From: VRUE01 sp963703235 | Lineage (GTDB): Bacteria > Actinomycetota > Thermoleophilia > Solirubrobacterales > 70-9 | DNA: 64,000 nt | Assembly: GCA_963703235.1 (NCBI GenBank) | Contig: OY969802.1 | Coordinates: 2,170,001 to 2,234,000, forward strand | Reading direction: 5' to 3' | Shown here: positions 46,665 through 54,759 of the stretch, one piece after another | How the letters are laid out: each line of letters opens with the position of its first letter | How positions within the stretch are numbered: position 1 is the first letter of the stretch | Program-made: the position numbers and the translations under genes | Notes under the pieces: model-generated | What the model was told of the DNA's origin: nothing | Database searches by the model: none | What the model saw: the letters and a program-made list of their open reading frames with translations, nothing else

Positions 46665-48800
46665 GTGTCTACGCTGGCTTCGACTGGCTCCTCATCCCTA
46701 ACCGGGGAGCTACTTGCCGCTTATTCTCCTATCCGCTCGCTTCTCTCAAGCGCCGATCGCGTCGGGGCGGTCTATCGCCAGGTCGGCTACCGCGAGGCGC
46801 TTGTCATCACCAACGACGAGTTTGTCCGCCAGGCCCACGGCGTGCCGCTTCACGCCTTCCTCCTCGCTTCTACGGCGGACCTAGCCGATCCCACCCGCTC
46901 GGGGCAGATCGATCCCGACGACGAGGAGATGGTCCTCCTCCGCGTCGTCGACAACGCACCCGTCCCGCAGGAGAACGACTTGGAGTTCCTGCGCGCAACC
47001 GCAGGGATTGATCTCGTTACCGAGGCTGGCCGCGCTCAGCCTCGCCCGCGCGAGGAGATGATTGATCCTCTCACCGAAGCCCAGATGCAGACCGCCGGAA
47101 TCCGCTGTGCGATCTTGGGAACGTTCTACGACGAGGACAGCCCAGCCGGACCGCGGCTCGCGTTTGGCTCAGACATCGACAACGTCTACGCAGCAGCGCG
47201 TCTATGGGTCTACAAGCCCTTCGGCTTCAGCCTTGAAGAGATCGTTGGCTACATGGCCGAGCAAAAGGCCGATGAGCCCCGGCGGCCGTTTGCAATCGGC
47301 ACCGTTCGCTACGCCTCCACCAGGCGCCGCGAGCGCTTGGCCAAGAAAGCCGACAGACCGACCGCGATGCCCGTCTCAATCGACATCGCCGACATCGTGG
47401 CGCACAAGACCGCGGTACTCGGCATGACCCGCAAGGGCAAGTCGAACACGAACAAGGTGATGGCGGCTATGACTCACCAGTACGCGAAGGAGCAGGGCAT
47501 GAAGATCGGACAGTTGATCTTCGACCCGGCCGGCGAGTACGCCTACGTCAATAAGCAGGACGAAACCGCGCTTGCCGAGATCGGCGAGGAGCATGTCGTC
47601 CGCTACCGCCTCGGGGCAACCGATACTGAGTTGGACTCTGATCCGGGGCTTCGCTCGCTAGCGCTGAACTTCTTCGACGATGCCTCCATCGCGATCGTCT
47701 GGGAGCTAGCACGCGATTTCGTCCTTCGCCTCAACAAAGCCCAATACGTCCAAGCCTTCTTGAATGCCGACGTGGTCGGGCCAGATAACCCTCAGACCAA
47801 CGACGATTACCGCATCCTCTCGCACGCGCGCCGGGCTAGGGCACTGGCGTATGCCTGCTTTCTCAAGGCCGGGCTGAAAGCCCCAGCGAACTGGCGGATG
47901 TATGTGCCGTTGAAGAAGGCTGTTCGGGAAGCCCTTATCAGTGTTGGGGGTCGCAATGACGAGGACATGAGCTTCCTCAGCGGTATCGAGTTGAGCCGCA
48001 GGGGCGATGCCGCCCGGTTGAACGCATCCCAGCTACTGCTCGTCGCAGAGGCCCTCGCCGCAAATGCCTTGTCAGCATCTCCCGACGCCGATATAGCCGA
48101 CTGGGTGCAAGGACCGGAGGACCACACCAAGCACGTCGCGGAGTTCTTGCTCGCGCGTAAAGGCGGAGGCTTCAAGGTGCTCTACCCACTCGGTGAGGGC
48201 TACCATTCTCCAACCGCCACTGACGATTACGCGCCTAAGGTTTATAAGGATTTGGTCGCCGGCAAGATCGTCATCGTCGATCTCTCCCGCGGCAGCGAGG
48301 GTGTCCTGCAGTTCGCCAGCGAGCGCATTCTCAATCACCTGCTCCAAGAAGCTGCGCAACGCTTTCGTGAGGGACTAGAACCGGACCGTATCCAGATCTT
48401 TCTGGAGGAGGCCCACCGGCTTTTCGACCGAGCGAAGTTCGCCGACCGACTGGCCGATCGCGACCCCTACGTACGCCTCGCCCGAGAGGCAGGCAAGTAC
48501 AAGATTGGCATGATCTACTCGACTCAGCAGGTCAGCTCGGTTGAGCCCGATGTTCTCGACAATACGGCCAACTGGATCGTCGCTCATCTCAATTCCGAGG
48601 CCGAGGTGAAGCTACTGCGAGGTCGTTACGAGTTCGACCGTTTCGCTGAGCAGATTCTGCGCGCAGAGGACGTGGGCTTCGTCCGAATCAAGACCCAGAG
48701 CTCGCGCTACATCATCCCTGTGCAGGTAAGGCTTTTCGACAGTTCAATGGTGGCCGATGCGCGAGACGCGCAACCGCTCGCTACCGCTGAGGAGGTCTAG
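46665..48800 (+). CDS. HerA-like DNA-translocating ATPase (DUF87)
   Basis: A 711-residue FtsK/HerA motor. The N-terminal 220 residues include a HAS-barrel-like domain; Walker A is VLGMTRKGKSNTNKVM near residue 250, followed by IGQLIFDPAGEYAYV; Walker B is RIQIFLEEAHRLFD near residue 580, with the sensor-like KYKIGMIYSTQQVSSVEPDVLDNTANWIVAHLNSEAE. Start GTG 46665 with GGAGG. HerA hexamers pump DNA for NurA in archaeal end resection; bacterial HerA genes beside nucleases are often antiphage systems. The next gene, 2 bases downstream, is NurA-like. Confidence 0.92.
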   Translation: MSTLASTGSSSLTGELLAAYSPIRSLLSSADRVGAVYRQVGYREALVITNDEFVRQAHGVPLHAFLLASTADLADPTRSGQIDPDDEEMVLLRVVDNAPVPQENDLEFLRATAGIDLVTEAGRAQPRPREEMIDPLTEAQMQTAGIRCAILGTFYDEDSPAGPRLAFGSDIDNVYAAARLWVYKPFGFSLEEIVGYMAEQKADEPRRPFAIGTVRYASTRRRERLAKKADRPTAMPVSIDIADIVAHKTAVLGMTRKGKSNTNKVMAAMTHQYAKEQGMKIGQLIFDPAGEYAYVNKQDETALAEIGEEHVVRYRLGATDTELDSDPGLRSLALNFFDDASIAIVWELARDFVLRLNKAQYVQAFLNADVVGPDNPQTNDDYRILSHARRARALAYACFLKAGLKAPANWRMYVPLKKAVREALISVGGRNDEDMSFLSGIELSRRGDAARLNASQLLLVAEALAANALSASPDADIADWVQGPEDHTKHVAEFLLARKGGGFKVLYPLGEGYHSPTATDDYAPKVYKDLVAGKIVIVDLSRGSEGVLQFASERILNHLLQEAAQRFREGLEPDRIQIFLEEAHRLFDRAKFADRLADRDPYVRLAREAGKYKIGMIYSTQQVSSVEPDVLDNTANWIVAHLNSEAEVKLLRGRYEFDRFAEQILRAEDVGFVRIKTQSSRYIIPVQVRLFDSSMVADARDAQPLATAEEV

Positions 48801-48802
48801 GA

Positions 48803-50188
48803 ATGCCCTACCAGACCCCAGATGGCAATTTTGAGCGCGCAAGCTCACTTGGACACGTCCCGACTGTCGGTCATCCCCTCGTCCAAGAGGCTCTAGGTCG
48901 TTACCTGATGCCGGCCACCCGCGCAAAAGACATCGGCGCAATCGAGGACAGCCTGATCGATCCACGAAGCCTCGAACAGGCTACGGAGGAGGTCCGCTGG
49001 ACCATTGCGACTGACTCCAGTCCATTTGAGCACGAGGTCGACCCGCAGTTTCCCTCAACGCGCGTGCTCTTCATGCAGATGGCGGCCGTGATCGTCGACC
49101 TAGAGAAGATGCGCGAGCGTGAGGGGCCTTTCGCGGACCCAGTCGCCATCCGAGAAGCACAGCAGGCCTCGGTGATGGCAGGTGTCCTGCCATCGTCCAA
49201 TCTTGCTCGCAGCGATGGAACGCCTCCATTGCGCGCATTCCGCGAGGAGGTCGACTCGCTGTTTCGGTCTAGCCAAGTCGAGGGACGCAGCCTGCTAGAT
49301 GCCCTTTTGGAGGTCGAAGCTGAGCGCGACGATGTACAGGTACCCGCTGGCGAACTCGTGATGGCTCGTTGCCCTGCGTGCGGGAAGAAGATCGGCGATC
49401 CGAAGGCTACTTTCGTCACCATCGGTGAGGCTGGTTCGACTTGCCCAGGCTGCCACGAGAAGCTGATGGCGACCGACGCCCTCCGAGCGCATGAGATCTT
49501 CAAAGAGCATGACTCCAACCAAGGTGCTTGCTCGCGGGTACTCTCGGTCGCTGAGCGGCTCATCTCACTCACTCTCCTAGGCCATCTACAGAACCGCTTG
49601 CCATCTGCCTTGGGTCGTATGGCATTCATCACCGACGGCCCATTGGCGCTCTTCGGAGAGGTGGCGCCAATCAAGCGTCCGCTGCTACGCCGCCTACAGA
49701 GGGCCGCAGCAGAGCAGCAAAATCAATCCTATGGCTTGCCGGTCGTGGTCGGGATCGAGAAGAGCGGGATGTTCGCCGAGCACGCAAGTGCAATCCGCCA
49801 GCACATTCCAGATGGGGGACTGATGGTCCCGACCGACGATTACATCGAGCGCTACATCACCTTCCGTGGAAGCCCCCACGGAGCCGATACCTACTACGGC
49901 CGTCACTTCTTCTATCGAGCAACGAACGGCTCGATATTCACGATCAGCGTCCCGCCACTTGGCCGCATTGGTGCATCGCCAACAGATCACTTCGAGCTAG
50001 CCGACTACCCGACGCTGCGCGCTACCTGTGAGGTCCTGAATCGAATTGGAACGCGGCTCTACGAGAACGCCACCATCCCGGTCGCTCTTGCGCATCACTA
50101 CGCTGCGTACCCGCTCAGGTCCGCTAGCCGAGTGCTCAAGCTTCACACCGAGGAGCATCTAGGCCTCACCGAGAAGTCTGCAGCCTGA
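48803..50188 (+). CDS. NurA-like nuclease with zinc ribbon
   Basis: A 461-residue partner of the HerA-like ATPase. The nuclease core appears at RMAFITDGPLALFGEVAPIKRPLLRRLQ, GLPVVVGIEKSGMFAEHA and YGRHFFYRATNGSIFTISVPPLG, the pattern of bacterial NurA-domain proteins, and the C-terminal SRVLKL and LAHHYAAYPL regions fit. A four-cysteine zinc ribbon (CPACGKK and CPGCHEK, about residues 190-225) is inserted before it, which is not part of archaeal NurA. ATG 48803 lies 2 bases after the HerA stop, so the two are surely co-expressed. Confidence 0.85.
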   Translation: MPYQTPDGNFERASSLGHVPTVGHPLVQEALGRYLMPATRAKDIGAIEDSLIDPRSLEQATEEVRWTIATDSSPFEHEVDPQFPSTRVLFMQMAAVIVDLEKMREREGPFADPVAIREAQQASVMAGVLPSSNLARSDGTPPLRAFREEVDSLFRSSQVEGRSLLDALLEVEAERDDVQVPAGELVMARCPACGKKIGDPKATFVTIGEAGSTCPGCHEKLMATDALRAHEIFKEHDSNQGACSRVLSVAERLISLTLLGHLQNRLPSALGRMAFITDGPLALFGEVAPIKRPLLRRLQRAAAEQQNQSYGLPVVVGIEKSGMFAEHASAIRQHIPDGGLMVPTDDYIERYITFRGSPHGADTYYGRHFFYRATNGSIFTISVPPLGRIGASPTDHFELADYPTLRATCEVLNRIGTRLYENATIPVALAHHYAAYPLRSASRVLKLHTEEHLGLTEKSAA

Positions 50189-50221
50189 CCGAAATCGCTC
50201 TGCCTATCCTCGTCAGTTAGT

Positions 50222-51270
50222 TTGACCCAGATGGAACTTCATCGCTGGTGGCAAGCTGATCCCATTGAGCGCTACTGGATGGAGATCACCGGAAGACCGG
50301 ACCTGGGAGCCGATCTGCATGCGCCGCGCCTTGATGACAGGGGCACGGAAAATCCAACCTATGCGCTTGTCCGAGAGGTGCAGGACGGCGACATCGTTCT
50401 TCACTACGAGAAGAGCAACACGGCGATCACCGCATGGTCGATAGCTCAAGGCGGCTTTTGGGAAGAAGAGACCGTCTGGGGAACGCCACGTTCAACGGGG
50501 CCTAGAGCGGTGCGCCAGTCGAGCCGTATGCGCGGGAAGGTCTCTGGCACGGGCTTCACGGCCCCTTTTACCTAGACGAGCCTCTGACCCTTGCCGAAAT
50601 TCGCAGTCTCGAAGCGTCGGTAATCGATGTTCTCACCAAGCTTGAGGCGAAGCACGGCAAACCTCTCTACTTCCCATTTCAGCTTCGAACCGATGGGCTA
50701 CGGGCAGCCCAGGGCTACTTGATGAAAATGCCGCTCGATCTAGTAGACGCGCTTCCGAAGTTGCCCGACCTCCTCGACGACGTGCCGGCTGCCTTTCCAG
50801 CCTCTCCGGCTCCCCCCGACAACAGCGAACCAGGCGAGGACTACATCCCCGTTGACGTGGCCGTCCCGCAGGTCGAGCGGGATCCGTTTTCCGTCGATCC
50901 GGCGGCGGTCGAACGAGGCTTGCGGAGCCACCGGGAACTGCAAAACCTGCTTGCAAAGAAGGTTGCCAGGATCGGCCATAAGCCCCGACGACCGCAAGCG
51001 CTAGATCCGCCTTGGGATCTTCTTTGGCTCAACGGCGGGGAGGCTTGGGTAGCCGAGGTCAAGAGCCTCACCACGACTAACGAAGAGCGACAGCTGCGCC
51101 TTGGCCTAGGCCAAGTACTCATCTACCGTCAGCGCCTCAAGCAATTCCACGGCTCCGTAAAGGCGGTGCTGATGGTCGAGTGGAAACCTCTGGACCCCGA
51201 TTGGCATGCGCTTTGCGACAGTCTTGACATCCAGTTGCTCTGGCCGGATGCGCTCGCCGCGTGGGACTAA
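50222..51270 (+). pseudogene. EVE-like domain plus PD-(D/E)xK-like protein, interrupted by a frameshift
   Basis: The first frame (50222-50575; ATG alternative 50231) encodes an EVE/PUA-like reader domain: RYWMEITGRPDLGADLHAP, TYALVREVQDGDIVLHYEKSNTAITAWSIAQGG. After about 50,505 the homologous sequence continues in another frame (APVEPYAREGLWHGLHGPFY, LTLAEIR, KPLYFPFQLRTDGLRAAQGYL) down to 51270, ending in a nuclease-like segment WDLLWLNGGEAWVAEVKSLTTTNEE with D, E and K spaced as in PD-(D/E)xK folds. Restoring the frame gives roughly 350 residues. Natural decay, a sequence error or programmed frameshifting are all possible. It would act as a modified-base reader coupled to a nuclease in the methylase-HerA-NurA row. 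Confidence 0.7.
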
Positions 51271-51283
51271 AAGCGCGGGCCGC

Positions 51284-51541
51284 TCACCGATAGGCGCGGC
51301 CTCGAGGTCGAATCGCCAGGACATCGATCACCTTCTCCTTAGATCGCCGATCAAAGAGGATGCGCCACTCGCCAACGCGGAGTCGCCAAAGGCGCTCCGG
51401 TCCGCGGAGACGTTTGACGTCCCCATTAGGAAGCTGGCCGATTGCTGAACTGATGCGCTCGCGGTCCTTCCGTCCCAGCTTCCGGAGCGACTTAAGAACA
51501 GAGGGGCGGATCTCGATCCGCCATCCGCCTGGATCAGCCAG
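51284..51541 (-). CDS. RelE-family toxin without canonical start
   Basis: An 85-residue frame that begins CTG 51541 and ends TGA 51284: WRIEIRPSVLKSLRKLGRKDRERISSAIGQL, RLRGPERLWRLRVGEWRILFDRRSKEKVIDVLAIRPRGRAYR. The RLRVGEWRILFD and VLAIRPRGRAY motifs are the RelE/ParE core; RelE toxins cleave mRNA in the ribosome. It overlaps the end of the antitoxin gene by 8 bases, the expected coupling. There is no ATG, GTG or TTG in frame near the start, so a CTG start is proposed; ordinary gene callers would miss it. Confidence 0.75.
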   Translation of the reverse strand: MADPGGWRIEIRPSVLKSLRKLGRKDRERISSAIGQLPNGDVKRLRGPERLWRLRVGEWRILFDRRSKEKVIDVLAIRPRGRAYR

Positions 51542-51761
51542 CGTTCAGCTCCGCCTCGGCGTCAGACCAAGAGATGCCTGGCTCGCTCCGCGCCTCCTTG
51601 ACGGCGCGGAGATCCTCGTCGGTGAGCTCCTCATCGTCAAAAGGAGCGGCGTCCAGCTTGGCCGCGATGGGGTCCTGGGCACGACGAAGCAGAATCGCCG
51701 CAGCGGGCAGCGATTCGTCGGGCAGAGCATCGACAAGCTTGTGTAGCTCGGTCTTGGTCAT
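51534..51761 (-). CDS. Antitoxin of the RelE-type pair
   Basis: A 75-residue protein (ELHKLVDALPDESLPAAAILLRRAQDPIAAKLDAAPFDDEELTDEDLRAVKEARSEPGISWSDAEAELNAG) with a short helical N-terminus and an acidic toxin-binding tail, typical of small Phd/RelB-like antitoxins in actinobacteria. ATG 51761. The stop overlaps the RelE frame. Confidence 0.82.
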   Translation of the reverse strand: MTKTELHKLVDALPDESLPAAAILLRRAQDPIAAKLDAAPFDDEELTDEDLRAVKEARSEPGISWSDAEAELNAG

Positions 51762-51790
51762 CGGATCAATGGTACTGGCGGATGATCTCC

Positions 51791-52039
51791 TCAGCGATGC
51801 GTCCCTACGTAGCGGGCAACTGCCTCGCGGGCGAGATCGCTGACTGAGCGGCCTTCCTCCTTGGCGCGCTTCTGAGCCGCGCGATAGAGGTCCGGGGTCG
51901 TGCGGAAGCTCAATCGTGGGGACGTGCCGGTGCCGGCCAGCGAAGGGCGGCCGACTCGGCGGCGCTTTGCCTTTGAGAGGTCATAGCCGCGCTCGGCCTC
52001 GGCGGCGAGGGCTTCGGTGACCTCGGGCGTGACCTCCAC
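51791..52039 (-). CDS. Ribbon-helix-helix (CopG-like) protein
   Basis: An 82-residue protein: GVEVTPEVTEALAAEAERGYDLSKAKRRRVGRPSLAGTG, then the RHH SPRLSFRTTPDLYRAAQKRAKEEGRSVSDLAREAVARYV. Start GTG 52039; longer upstream frame lacks support. RHH proteins of this shape are antitoxin repressors; here no toxin gene follows directly, but the antitoxin-RelE pair is 30 bases downstream on the same strand. It is the last gene before attR. Confidence 0.75.
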   Translation of the reverse strand: MEVTPEVTEALAAEAERGYDLSKAKRRRVGRPSLAGTGTSPRLSFRTTPDLYRAAQKRAKEEGRSVSDLAREAVARYVGTHR

Positions 52040-52270
52040 CCCGGCTTTGGTTCTCGGGTTCCTCAAACTTGACCCCAGTTCTGTCGGACAATTTAGCTTT
52101 AACTCCAACCAGCCATCCTTCAGTTCACCCACTTCTCGCCAGAAGTGGGTGAAACCCTGCATATTCGTGCATATCCCTGCGCATTCAGCGGAATCGGCAC
52201 CGCCAGCGCCCTTATGTAAAAGCGCTGGTAATAAGCCGTTTCTGGCGCCTTTGTCGTTGCGCGACCTCCG

Positions 52271-52315
52271 TGGATCGCACCCAGGAGGTCGCCGGTTCGA
52301 GTCCGGCTAGCTCCA
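52271..52315. repeat. Attachment site attR (45-bp direct repeat copy 2)
   Basis: Identical to 32658-32702. Followed by TTTTT, which was probably the original terminator of the tRNA-Ala(CGC) gene before insertion. The bases just left of it (52270 down to 52212) would become the end of the recombinase gene in the excised circle. Confidence 0.9.
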
Positions 52316-52509
52316 TTTTTCGCTTGACGGCAACGGCATCGGCCGCCAGTCTCGCCGTAGCAGTCAACCGCAGGTCAACTTCGGCTTGGAGGGCGCCGCG
52401 AATGAGCCCCGTGCCTGGCACCACCCGTCCACGCCGGACCCGCGTCGAGCGCGGCATCTACAGACAGGTGAACGACATCGAGCTGACGTACTGCTAATAG
52501 CATCAACCC
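52316..52509. other. Gap after attR
   Basis: 194 bases of chromosome-like sequence beginning with the T-run that follows the tRNA repeat. Fragments of open frame exist but none has both a start signal and a recognisable product. The promoter of the next gene is at its right end. Confidence 0.4.
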
Positions 52510-52510
52510 A
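52498..52510 (+). promoter_or_regulatory. Possible leaderless -10 box
   Basis: TAGCAT (52498-52503) is followed by 6 bases (caaccc) and ATG 52510. Same geometry as thiE, tetR and abiEi; no ribosome site. Confidence 0.45.
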
Positions 52511-53292
52511 TGCCCAAGAACCGGATCGCTTTTCTCGTCGCGCTGTGCGCACTGGCCCTCGCGGCCCCGGCGGGTGGCAGCCAGGAGAGCGGCAGGCTAA
52601 GCGACTCCGAGATGTACTGGCTCGGTCCCTACTTCGCCGGGCTGCGCTTGACCGACACGAGTTATCAGGCGTTCGTGTACGGGGAGTGCAAGCCCCCCGA
52701 GGGGGAGGGCGGGTGTCAGCTACCGGTCCGGGTGGGGAACGCGACCAGCTGCACCCGTAACCCGATCGGGAGCAACGGCCTGGTGCGGGATGTGTTCCTC
52801 GTGTGGGGTGGCGGACTCGCGGTGGCATACGCACCAGGAGCGGTCGACGTGGGAACGGGACGGCAGACGGTGAGCGTGCGCGCCTCCGAACCGGAGGTCC
52901 TCGGAGCGGCGCTGCGGGAAGTTCGCCGGCGATCGGAGGCGGGTCCGGAGCCGCTCGCCCCGCCCGTGTATCCGCTGCCAGTGTTGCGCGAGCTGAAGCG
53001 GGTGATCGTGGCCGCGGAACAGTTCGGCGGGGTCGCGGCGATCGCCAAGGCGACCGGGCTGCCGCCGGACGAGGTGGAGCTACGACTGCGGATCGCCGAG
53101 CTGCTGGGACCGGATGTCCTCGCCGACGTCCCCGCCCCGACGATCTCGGTTGCCACCGTGGAACGGTGGCGGCAGCTGGCCTTCGGGGTGCAGACCCACA
53201 ACCTCGCCCACACCGCCGAACGACACAAAATGTCGGTGGCGTCGCTACGGAAGAAGATCCGCCAGGTGCGGGGTCTCGCCGGCGGCTGCTGA
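52510..53292 (+). CDS. Exported protein of unknown function
   Basis: A 260-residue protein with a signal peptide (MPKNRIAFLVALCALALAAPAGGSQE), a first domain with cysteines (GECKPPEGEGGCQLPVRVG, SCTRNPIG), and a helical C-terminal part (FGGVAAIAKATGLPPDEVELRLRIAELLG, then NLAHTAERHKMSVASLRKKIRQVRG) that resembles a helix-turn-helix. An HTH-like part behind a signal peptide is odd; the N-terminus might instead be a membrane anchor with an inside-out layout. Convergent with the next gene. Not recognised. Confidence 0.68.
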   Translation: MPKNRIAFLVALCALALAAPAGGSQESGRLSDSEMYWLGPYFAGLRLTDTSYQAFVYGECKPPEGEGGCQLPVRVGNATSCTRNPIGSNGLVRDVFLVWGGGLAVAYAPGAVDVGTGRQTVSVRASEPEVLGAALREVRRRSEAGPEPLAPPVYPLPVLRELKRVIVAAEQFGGVAAIAKATGLPPDEVELRLRIAELLGPDVLADVPAPTISVATVERWRQLAFGVQTHNLAHTAERHKMSVASLRKKIRQVRGLAGGC

Positions 53293-53315
53293 GGCACCTG
53301 CCGGCGACAGGATGC

Positions 53316-54254
53316 CTAGTCGAAGAAGTCGGGACCGGGGTCGAAAAAGTCGTAACCGGGGTCGAGATCGACAGAAAGGTCGGGGCCCTGGGGGTTGATG
53401 GATGCGGTGCCGAGGAACGGCATCCGGATCGTGCTGCGCCACAGGGGGTGATCGCCGAGGCCGCGCTTGAGCGTGGCCTGGCCGCGGAACGGGCGCGGCG
53501 GCCGCACGGTCGCGGTGCCGGCCAGAAGGTCGACGACGAAGGCGGAGGCGCCCGCGCGGGCAACGATCGCTCGAACGATCTCCATCCCTTCACGGCTTTC
53601 GCCCTTGAAGCCGTAGAAGATGCTCCGCGCTTTTCCCTTGCTGAAGTGGAGGCCGGCGGCGAAGGTGCAGCTGCAGCGACTGCCGAAGGCAAGCAGGGAC
53701 GCCGCTTTTTCCTCGCTCCCGGAGCTCAGTGCCAGAGGCCGCACGGTGCGGGCAAGCGTAGTCGGCTCTTCGGGGCACTGCCACTGCGAGATCACGCTCA
53801 TCGATCCCTCGACCTGAGTGGCTTTTATCCGCACGTAGTTGCGCTCGCCGGTGAAGTCGATCGTCCCAGCGAAGGTGCCCTCGCGCAGCGTCCGCGGCTC
53901 ACCCGTGCACCCTTCCGACGGCTCGGTCGAGCTCAGCGTCCTGGTGGGCGTAAAGGCGACGTCGATCAGGCCCAGGCGACCGAACCGAACCTTCAGGCCC
54001 TCCTTGGTGACCTCGCCCTGCACCTCGTAGCTGACCAGCTGATCCTTGTCCCGGAGCTTGAGCGTCACCGTCTCGTCGTCCGCGGTCTCGAGCTGCGCCC
54101 GCAAGCCGTTGTTCGTCTTCAATCCGAGTTCGACGTTGACGATCATTCCCGTTTCCGGGCTCGCGGCCGACGTCGTGGCGGCAGCTAGCAAGAGGACGAT
54201 GGCGGTTGCCGAGGCGAGGAGTGACGGACGCCGCATCCTCAGAAGCGTATTCAT
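53316..54254 (-). CDS. Secreted protein of unknown function
   Basis: A 312-residue exported protein with signal peptide (LLASATAIVLLLAAATTSAASP) and a beta-rich mature part; three Cys pairs are visible (EGCTGEP, WQCPEE, RCSCTF). The C-terminus is an imperfect repeat of DPGYDFFDPGPDFFD. ATG 54254. Similar long secreted beta proteins are found elsewhere in the window but without clear homology. Function unknown. Confidence 0.72.
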   Translation of the reverse strand: MNTLLRMRRPSLLASATAIVLLLAAATTSAASPETGMIVNVELGLKTNNGLRAQLETADDETVTLKLRDKDQLVSYEVQGEVTKEGLKVRFGRLGLIDVAFTPTRTLSSTEPSEGCTGEPRTLREGTFAGTIDFTGERNYVRIKATQVEGSMSVISQWQCPEEPTTLARTVRPLALSSGSEEKAASLLAFGSRCSCTFAAGLHFSKGKARSIFYGFKGESREGMEIVRAIVARAGASAFVVDLLAGTATVRPPRPFRGQATLKRGLGDHPLWRSTIRMPFLGTASINPQGPDLSVDLDPGYDFFDPGPDFFD

Positions 54255-54423
54255 AGCCCGCTCGAACCGCCTCCTCTCATTTCGGGCACGAGTGCCCGAA
54301 ATGACGGCGATGGGAAGGGATTACCGGCGATTCCGGCTTGCTTTCCAACGCCGCCGGAGCTTCAGCCGAGTCGGACTAGACACGAGACCTCCGCGCAGGG
54401 GGGAGAGATTGCCCTCCGCCAGC

Positions 54424-54455
54424 CCTTGATCGGTCGTGACCACGAACGATCAAGG
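54424..54455. repeat. 32-bp near-perfect palindrome over a start codon
   Basis: 28 of 32 positions are self-complementary (outer arms CCTTGATCG / CGATCAAGG, inner TCGTG / CACGA). The GTG start at 54436 lies at its centre. It could be an operator for the gene's own product or another regulator, or an mRNA hairpin that hides the start. Confidence 0.6.
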
Positions 54456-54747
54456 AATCCGAGCTGTCTCCCAGGAGCTGATCGAGGGGCTGATGGGCGC
54501 CGTCGTCGCGGTCGATTTCGTGCTCCAGACGCTGATGGACCTGCCGGCGGACGCGCTCCCCGGCGAGGACAAGGCCGAAGCGATGCGCGAGCTGCTGACC
54601 GCTAGCGCCTGCCGCGAGGTGGAGGCGGTCGGGGAGGAGGCCTGCCGGGCGGCGATCACGTTGATCGAGAAGGTCGTCGACCGGATCGCAGACGACGCTG
54701 GCGTAGCTGCGAAATTGGCAGGGGCGGCCCGGCATCGACCCTGCTGA
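54436..54747 (+). CDS. Small helical protein of unknown function
   Basis: A 103-residue acidic, helical protein (SQELIEGLMGAVVAVDFVLQTLMDLPADALPGEDKAEAMRELLTASACREVEAVGEEACRAAITLIEKVVDRIADD). Start GTG 54436 is inside a 32-bp palindrome; no good ribosome site. Adjacent to the decayed AbiEii gene but on the opposite strand. Not recognised. Confidence 0.6.
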   Translation: MTTNDQGIRAVSQELIEGLMGAVVAVDFVLQTLMDLPADALPGEDKAEAMRELLTASACREVEAVGEEACRAAITLIEKVVDRIADDAGVAAKLAGAARHRPC

Positions 54748-54759
54748 GGCCGCCGATGC

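Larger units (their letters stand above)
32658..52315. mobile_element. Integrated mobilisable element in tRNA-Ala(CGC), about 19.7 kb
   Basis: Bounded by a 45-bp direct repeat of the tRNA-Ala 3' part. The left end has a serine recombinase reading into the tRNA, then immunity-type regulators (ImmA-like peptidase, XRE). The middle has a replication-relaxation protein, a TraG/VirD4-like coupling ATPase and small membrane proteins. No complete type IV secretion set is visible, so it is more likely mobilisable than self-conjugative. The right half is cargo: methylases, HerA-NurA, Shedu-like and EVE-like nucleases, RelE toxin-antitoxin. Genes from 40.9 to 46.6 kb are visibly less GC-rich than the chromosome. 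The boundaries are direct observation; transfer ability is inference. Confidence 0.88.

Noticed and set aside
52212..52457. Open frame containing ELAGLEPATSWVRS at attR
   Set aside because: Not a gene in the integrated state; it is the translation of the tRNA repeat plus flanks and is used only as evidence for the recombinase C-terminus in the circle.
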